From assembly GCA_018610025.1 (NCBI GenBank), contig JAHENW010000102.1, positions 1 through 9,935 on the forward strand: a stretch of DNA of 9,935 nucleotides. The letters are read 5' to 3'. Position 1 is the stretch's first letter, and every line of letters begins with the position of its first letter. The translations under genes were made by a program, and so were the position numbers. Below the pieces are notes generated by a model, which was given only the letters and a program-made list of their open reading frames with translations, was not told where the DNA came from and made no database searches. This DNA is from Thermoplasmatota archaeon (lineage in GTDB: Archaea > Thermoplasmatota > Thermoplasmata > Halarchaeoplasmatales > Halarchaeoplasmataceae). Of the stretch, positions 6,474 through 9,935 are shown piece by piece.

Positions 6474-8018
6474 ATGGTCCCATTGATGGCTGTCTTTCCC
6501 CTTCTCTGCGCTTTCCTCGTCTCTCTATCGAACATTTTTAGATTAAGTGAACGATACATCAAAGCATCATTTTTGGTAGGGATCTTTTCACCCTGGTCTA
6601 TATTCATCCTGAATATGAGCGATCATCCAGTAGAGACCGTTTTAGGGGGATGGTCGAGGATAGCTGGGATCGAGGTGGCGATAGGCAGTCTGAACTATCA
6701 GTTGATATTAGTTGAGCTGATCGTCTTTTCCCTGGTAGGCGTGTACAGTTTATCTTATTTCGAAGATAATAAAAAAGAAGGCCCTGTCCGGGGAAAACAG
6801 ATGTTCACGCTCATCCTGCTCCTTTACGGTGGGATAATGGGCTGCTTTTTGACGAGAGACCTGCTCAATTTTTTAGTGTATTCGGAGATCGCATCTATCG
6901 CTTCTATCATATTGGTGGCATGTTCAAACGAAAAAGGGGCCAAACGTGCATCCTATAGATATCTGATGTTGTTCTTCCTTTCTTCCTTCCTTTTGATATT
7001 TTCCATAGGTATAATTTACGTAAAAACTGGGTCCCTTAATTTTTATCTAATATCACAGAATCTGGTTATGAGTAGAGAGATCAAAGTAGCGATCACTTTG
7101 GCTTTCGTGGCGTTCATCACAAAGGCCGGAATATTTCCACTTCACTATTGGCTTCCAGATGCTCATTCTAAAGCCGATGCCCCGGTCAGTGCTCTACTTT
7201 CTGGTTTGACGGTGAAAGTGCCGGTCTTCGGCATGCTTTTGTTTTTAGTATATACTGACATCGAATTTTTAACTCTACCATTGATGATAGTTGCGTTCTC
7301 TTCGATACTGTTCAGCATAGTCATGGCGATACTTCAGAAAAACGTGAAGAAGATACTTGCATATTCAACGGTTTCACAGATGGGCTTTATCCTGCTGGCC
7401 ATAGCGACGTTGAATGCCGCTGCAGCGGCTAATTATGCCTTCGCTCATGCACTATTCAAATCCGGACTCTTCCTTGGGATAGGTGTACTGATCACAAGAT
7501 ACGGGACGAAAGACATAGACGAACTATCATGTAAAAATGACAATTTATTGATGCTCTCTATCATCATATTTACCTTGGCCATCGGAGGAGTATCGCCCCT
7601 GATAGGTGCCTTCGGTAAGCAGGGGATATTATCCGGTCTTTCTGGATTCGGTGTGTACCTCTTCTACATCGGCTCCATAGGGACCTTGATATACTTCATC
7701 AATCTGAATTACAGCTTGTTCAATCTGAAAAGTCTAGGAAAACAATACCGCAGTATAGAGGGGATGATCACGTTCATCGTGGCCATACTGACCATCGCCT
7801 TCGGTATATATTACTATCCAAAACTGAAACCCTTAGACCTAATCCTTATCGGTGCAGCATTCTTGGCTTTCCTCATCTTAAAATATCTCCATATATTCGA
7901 GAAGAAAGTTCCTAGGATATTCAGCAAAGATGTCGAAGGGCTCGGTGGGGAGATAAATCTTTATGCTGCGATCTTCGTCTTTTTCAACATATCATTCTTA
8001 ATCTATGTGCTTCACTAA
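6474..8018 (+). CDS. mnhD: Mrp/Mnh antiporter subunit D, copy 2 (MbhH/MbxH'-like paralog)
   Basis: Second Proton_antipo_M antiporter-like membrane subunit, 514 aa, alignable end to end with the first copy. By eye, 66 of the first 100 residues are identical. Conserved residues are kept: Glu138 (TRDLLNFLVYSEIAS), Lys217 (TKAGIFPLHYWLPDAH), Lys248 (TVKVPVFGM), Lys329 (HALFKSGLF) and Lys382 (LIGAFGKQGIL). Copy 1 has His299 in AYHTVSQMG where this one has Ser298. Here the standard LPDAH is intact, while copy 1 has LPSAH. Synonymous positions look more AT-rich than in copy 1. A 117-base gap with TATA-like elements precedes it. It is probably a second ion-pumping subunit of the same complex, perhaps replacing the missing N-terminal part of MrpA, as MbxH' doubles MbxH in thermococci. 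The 3' end overlaps the convergent ACT gene by 21 bases. Confidence 0.94.
   Translation: MVPLMAVFPLLCAFLVSLSNIFRLSERYIKASFLVGIFSPWSIFILNMSDHPVETVLGGWSRIAGIEVAIGSLNYQLILVELIVFSLVGVYSLSYFEDNKKEGPVRGKQMFTLILLLYGGIMGCFLTRDLLNFLVYSEIASIASIILVACSNEKGAKRASYRYLMLFFLSSFLLIFSIGIIYVKTGSLNFYLISQNLVMSREIKVAITLAFVAFITKAGIFPLHYWLPDAHSKADAPVSALLSGLTVKVPVFGMLLFLVYTDIEFLTLPLMIVAFSSILFSIVMAILQKNVKKILAYSTVSQMGFILLAIATLNAAAAANYAFAHALFKSGLFLGIGVLITRYGTKDIDELSCKNDNLLMLSIIIFTLAIGGVSPLIGAFGKQGILSGLSGFGVYLFYIGSIGTLIYFINLNYSLFNLKSLGKQYRSIEGMITFIVAILTIAFGIYYYPKLKPLDLILIGAAFLAFLILKYLHIFEKKVPRIFSKDVEGLGGEINLYAAIFVFFNISFLIYVLH
6625..6667 (+). repeat. 43-bp exact repeat, copy in mnhD2
   Basis: Identical to 4954-4996. A second shared tract of 26 bases is 5292-5317 and 6960-6985. 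Both sit in the same protein positions of the two paralogs. Confidence 0.9.
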
Positions 8019-8402
8019 TATGTCTTGGACTTCGTCCCTTTTTGAAAGAGCTTCTTTTAATTCATCTATAGATACGTTCATCTTGCTCGTATCGACGATA
8101 GATATAAGGACAGCTTCTTTGTCACTGATCTCCTCACTTTCATTGAACAATATATTTACATCGTATTGAGCGAATATCCCGCTGATAGTGGCCAGGACTC
8201 CCGGTTCGTCCTTAACTACCAGCTCTATCTCCACAAGGTCCTTTCCGGGAAGAGCGATGTGCTCTAATCTCGCTTCTTTTATCTCTGGACTGACCTCCAA
8301 TAAGAAATATCCCCCTTCAAACACTCCTAACTCTTGCGCGGCTTCTGATGGGACCTCGAGCTTGCCATCTTCATTGATCTTTATTATCTCGTAACTAGGC
8401 AT
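7998..8402 (-). CDS. AbrB-like plus ACT domain protein (putative amino-acid-responsive regulator)
   Basis: Protein of 134 aa, with no membrane segment or signal. Residues about 7-37 (INEDGKLEVPSEAAQELGV, then EGGYFLLEV) resemble an AbrB/SpoVT swapped-hairpin domain, whose pattern is GKI-x-(I/V)P-x-x-x-x-x-x-L-G-(hydrophilic)-G. Residues about 56-133 form an ACT domain: LVEIELVVKDEPGVLATISG with the typical DEPGVLA turn (65-71), then YDVNI, then a second hydrophobic strand VLISIVD and a helix DELKEAL. ACT domains bind amino acids or other small ligands as sensors, so a ligand-responsive transcription factor is a fair inference, but the target is unknown. The ATG at 8402 has a TATA-like element about 28 bases upstream and no Shine-Dalgarno sequence, so it is probably leaderless. 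It is divergent from the Kef-type gene, with which it shares a 103-base intergenic region, and it overlaps mnhD2 tail-to-tail by 21 bases. Confidence 0.85.
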   Translation of the reverse strand: MPSYEIIKINEDGKLEVPSEAAQELGVFEGGYFLLEVSPEIKEARLEHIALPGKDLVEIELVVKDEPGVLATISGIFAQYDVNILFNESEEISDKEAVLISIVDTSKMNVSIDELKEALSKRDEVQDILVKHID

Positions 8403-8424
8403 GGTGAAATGAAAAGAGGTTTAG

Positions 8425-8436
8425 ATTTATAAAAAC
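8425..8436 (-). promoter_or_regulatory. TATA box of the ACT-domain gene
   Basis: On the minus strand this reads TTTTTATAAAT, a good archaeal TATA box centred about 28 bases before the ATG at 8402. The predicted start site is within a few bases of the ATG. Confidence 0.6.
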
Positions 8437-8470
8437 CTTGGTTGGATGTATTTGACCGCCGATTGAATAA

Positions 8471-8482
8471 AGCATATATGCT
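8471..8482 (+). promoter_or_regulatory. Palindromic TATA-like element before the Kef-type gene
   Basis: AGCATATATGCT is a perfect 12-base palindrome centred about 30 bases before the ATG at 8506. It fits a TATA box for a leaderless message. It could also be an operator, since its symmetry would let a dimeric regulator cover the TATA element. A second AT-rich element, TATTTAAG (8491-8498), is too close to the ATG to be the TATA box for this start. Confidence 0.45.
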
Positions 8483-8505
8483 ATCACTTGTATTTAAGTA
8501 GAAGG

Positions 8506-9935
8506 ATGATACAGAACGTAGAGGAGATCAGACTTCTGGTGGATATATTCATAATATTATTCGCCGCTCTTATCTTCGGATATATAGCCTCCAAACTCAA
8601 ACAGCCCGAGATCCTGGGATACCTGTTGGCCGGTATAATAGTGGGGCCATATGTTCTCGGTTGGATAGGGAGGATGGAGGAGGTTCATATCTTAGCCCAG
8701 ATAGGTGTGGCCCTCCTCCTCTTCGTTGTTGGTCTGGAGTTCTCTCCTAAAACGCTGAAGAAGATATGGAAGATATCTGTTTTCGGCGGGATAATCGAGA
8801 TGACCTTCATGTTCCTCTTAGGCTTCGGGATGGGGATGCTTTTCAACCTGGGTTTTGTCCAGTCGTTTTTCATCGGTGCCATCATATCAGTGAGCAGCAC
8901 CATCATAATCATCAGGGTGCTTCAGGACCTAGGCGAGGAGAGGGAATTGGCCGGCCGGATCATGATCGGGATACTGATGGTTGAGGATGCGGGGGTCATC
9001 GTCCTGGTCGCTCTATTGTCCAACCTATTCTTGACCCAAGCCGGAAATACCGCGGGCCTACTGAATTATCTTTTCCCCATCTTGAACAGTCTAGCCTTCA
9101 TAGTATTGGTGTTGTTTTTAGGAAAAACCATTTTACCTAAGGTGATAAAAGTCGTAAGCCAGGTTGAAAACAAGAATCTCTTCATCGTGACCATCCTGGC
9201 CATAAGTCTCGGAACGGCCACTCTAGCCTACCTGGTGGGCATCCCCCTAGCCCTGGGAGCGTTCCTTGCCGGTTTCGTTCTAGCCGAATCTGAATACGGG
9301 ATGGAGATAGTCAACAAGATAAGACCTCTCAGAGATGTGTTCATGATGATCTTCTTTGTTTCCATAGGTATGTCCATCAATATCTTCCTGGTGGGTAGGA
9401 ATCTCCCTTTCCTGATAGCCTTCATCTTACTCATGATCGGTGGTAAATTCATCATCCTCGTGATATCGACCAAGATATTTGGTTATACTACTAAGACAGC
9501 CTTCAAGGTAGGCTTGGGTATGATCCAAATAGGGGAGTTCTCCTTCGTCATGGCGGAACTCGGATATTCACAGGGCTTGATCACGCCTACACTCTATTCC
9601 ACGGCCATAAGCGCTGCACTGGTAACTATAATAATCACCCCATATTCGATAATTAACAGCGGTAAGATATACTCCTGGTTTAGACAGTTCAGGGGCCTAT
9701 CTAAGCTGACGGATAAGATATTTCCAGAGGCGAGGGAAAAATTGGATGTTGGTGAGGAAAAAACTCTCTCAGATCATCTCGTCCTGATAGGATACGGGAC
9801 CGTAGGCCATCTCACGGTGGATACCATCCTTCCCGCGAGAAAAAACTTCGTGGTCATCGATTACGACCCCAAGAAGATGGAATACTTGGAGGAGTTGAAC
9901 TTTCCTTATATATACGGTGACGGGACAAGCATGCA
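8506..9935 (+). CDS. Kef-type CPA2 monovalent cation/proton antiporter with TrkA-N (RCK) domain, 3' partial
   Basis: Membrane antiporter exchanging K+ or Na+ for H+. The frame is open to the right edge, 476 codons visible. Residues about 11-385 form the Na_H_Exchanger domain (12-13 helices): KQPEILGYLLAGIIVGPYVL (32-51), LLFVVGLEFSP (71-81), SVSSTIIIIRVL (128-139) and the ion-binding pair Glu160-Asp161 in MVEDAGVIVLVAL, then PLALGAFLAGFVLAES and GGKFIIL (312-318) with a membrane lysine, Lys314. Residues from about 424 begin a TrkA-N Rossmann fold: HLVLIGYGTVG (424-434) and VVIDYDPKK (449-457), with Asp452 at the end of strand 2, so gating by NAD(H) or another nucleotide is expected. The ATG at 8506 starts directly before the first helix, and a TATA-like palindrome lies about 30 bases upstream. 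An ED pair in place of the DD of electrogenic CPA2 proteins leaves ion choice open. The end of the RCK domain is missing. Confidence 0.94.
   Translation, partial: MIQNVEEIRLLVDIFIILFAALIFGYIASKLKQPEILGYLLAGIIVGPYVLGWIGRMEEVHILAQIGVALLLFVVGLEFSPKTLKKIWKISVFGGIIEMTFMFLLGFGMGMLFNLGFVQSFFIGAIISVSSTIIIIRVLQDLGEERELAGRIMIGILMVEDAGVIVLVALLSNLFLTQAGNTAGLLNYLFPILNSLAFIVLVLFLGKTILPKVIKVVSQVENKNLFIVTILAISLGTATLAYLVGIPLALGAFLAGFVLAESEYGMEIVNKIRPLRDVFMMIFFVSIGMSINIFLVGRNLPFLIAFILLMIGGKFIILVISTKIFGYTTKTAFKVGLGMIQIGEFSFVMAELGYSQGLITPTLYSTAISAALVTIIITPYSIINSGKIYSWFRQFRGLSKLTDKIFPEAREKLDVGEEKTLSDHLVLIGYGTVGHLTVDTILPARKNFVVIDYDPKKMEYLEELNFPYIYGDGTSM

Noticed and set aside
6365..6607. 80-aa minus-strand ORF spanning the gap before mnhD2
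   Set aside because: It overlaps the mnhD2 5' end antisense and has no promoter, ribosome binding site or family resemblance.
8766..8984. 72-aa plus-strand ORF rich in His and Arg
   Set aside because: It is out of frame inside the Kef-type gene, whose reading frame is continuous from 8506 to the window end.
1..9935. CRISPR arrays, insertion sequences, tRNA or rRNA genes
   Set aside because: I saw no regularly spaced repeats, transposase ORFs, terminal inverted repeats or RNA gene signatures. The only notable repeats are between the two mnhD paralogs.

Overview
The window is archaeal. It carries a group II chaperonin (thermosome) gene, an Sm-like archaeal protein paired with ribosomal protein L37e, and AT-rich TATA-like elements 25-30 bases upstream of start codons that have almost no leader. 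Inside operons, strong GGAGGTGAT-type ribosome binding sites are used instead. The Gly/Met-rich thermosome tail and the general look of the proteins suggest a euryarchaeon, perhaps Thermoplasmatota-related. That placement is an impression, not a measurement.

Layout. Positions 1-1237 hold the 3' three quarters of a thermosome subunit, ending in a T-rich terminator. Convergent to it, on the minus strand, is thymidylate kinase (1277-1846). From a short divergent intergenic region, an LSm protein (1935-2156) and ribosomal protein L37e (2168-2335, only 55 aa) run rightward.

Positions 2406-6356 are a compact operon in which every gene overlaps the next by 1-25 bases: MnhE, MnhF, MnhG, an MbhD-like DUF4040 protein, an MbhE-like protein, MnhB, MnhC and MnhD. 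This is the membrane ion-translocating (Mrp/Mnh antiporter) module, in the gene order of the thermococcal Mbh/Mbx complexes. The C-terminal domains of bacterial MrpA are two separate small proteins here. After a 117-base gap with its own TATA-like elements comes a second full-length MnhD paralog (6474-8018), about two thirds identical to the first. No long MrpA and no hydrogenase or oxidoreductase subunit is present in the window. The second MnhD may serve as the second antiporter-like subunit, as MbxH' does in Mbx.

The last part holds a minus-strand gene with an AbrB-like N-terminus and an ACT domain (7998-8402). Divergent from it is a Kef-type CPA2 cation/proton antiporter with a C-terminal TrkA-N (RCK) domain, cut off by the window end (8506-9935). 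Together, positions 2406-9935 look like a monovalent-cation and proton homeostasis region: a multi-subunit Na+/H+ antiporter next to a nucleotide-gated K+ or Na+/H+ antiporter.
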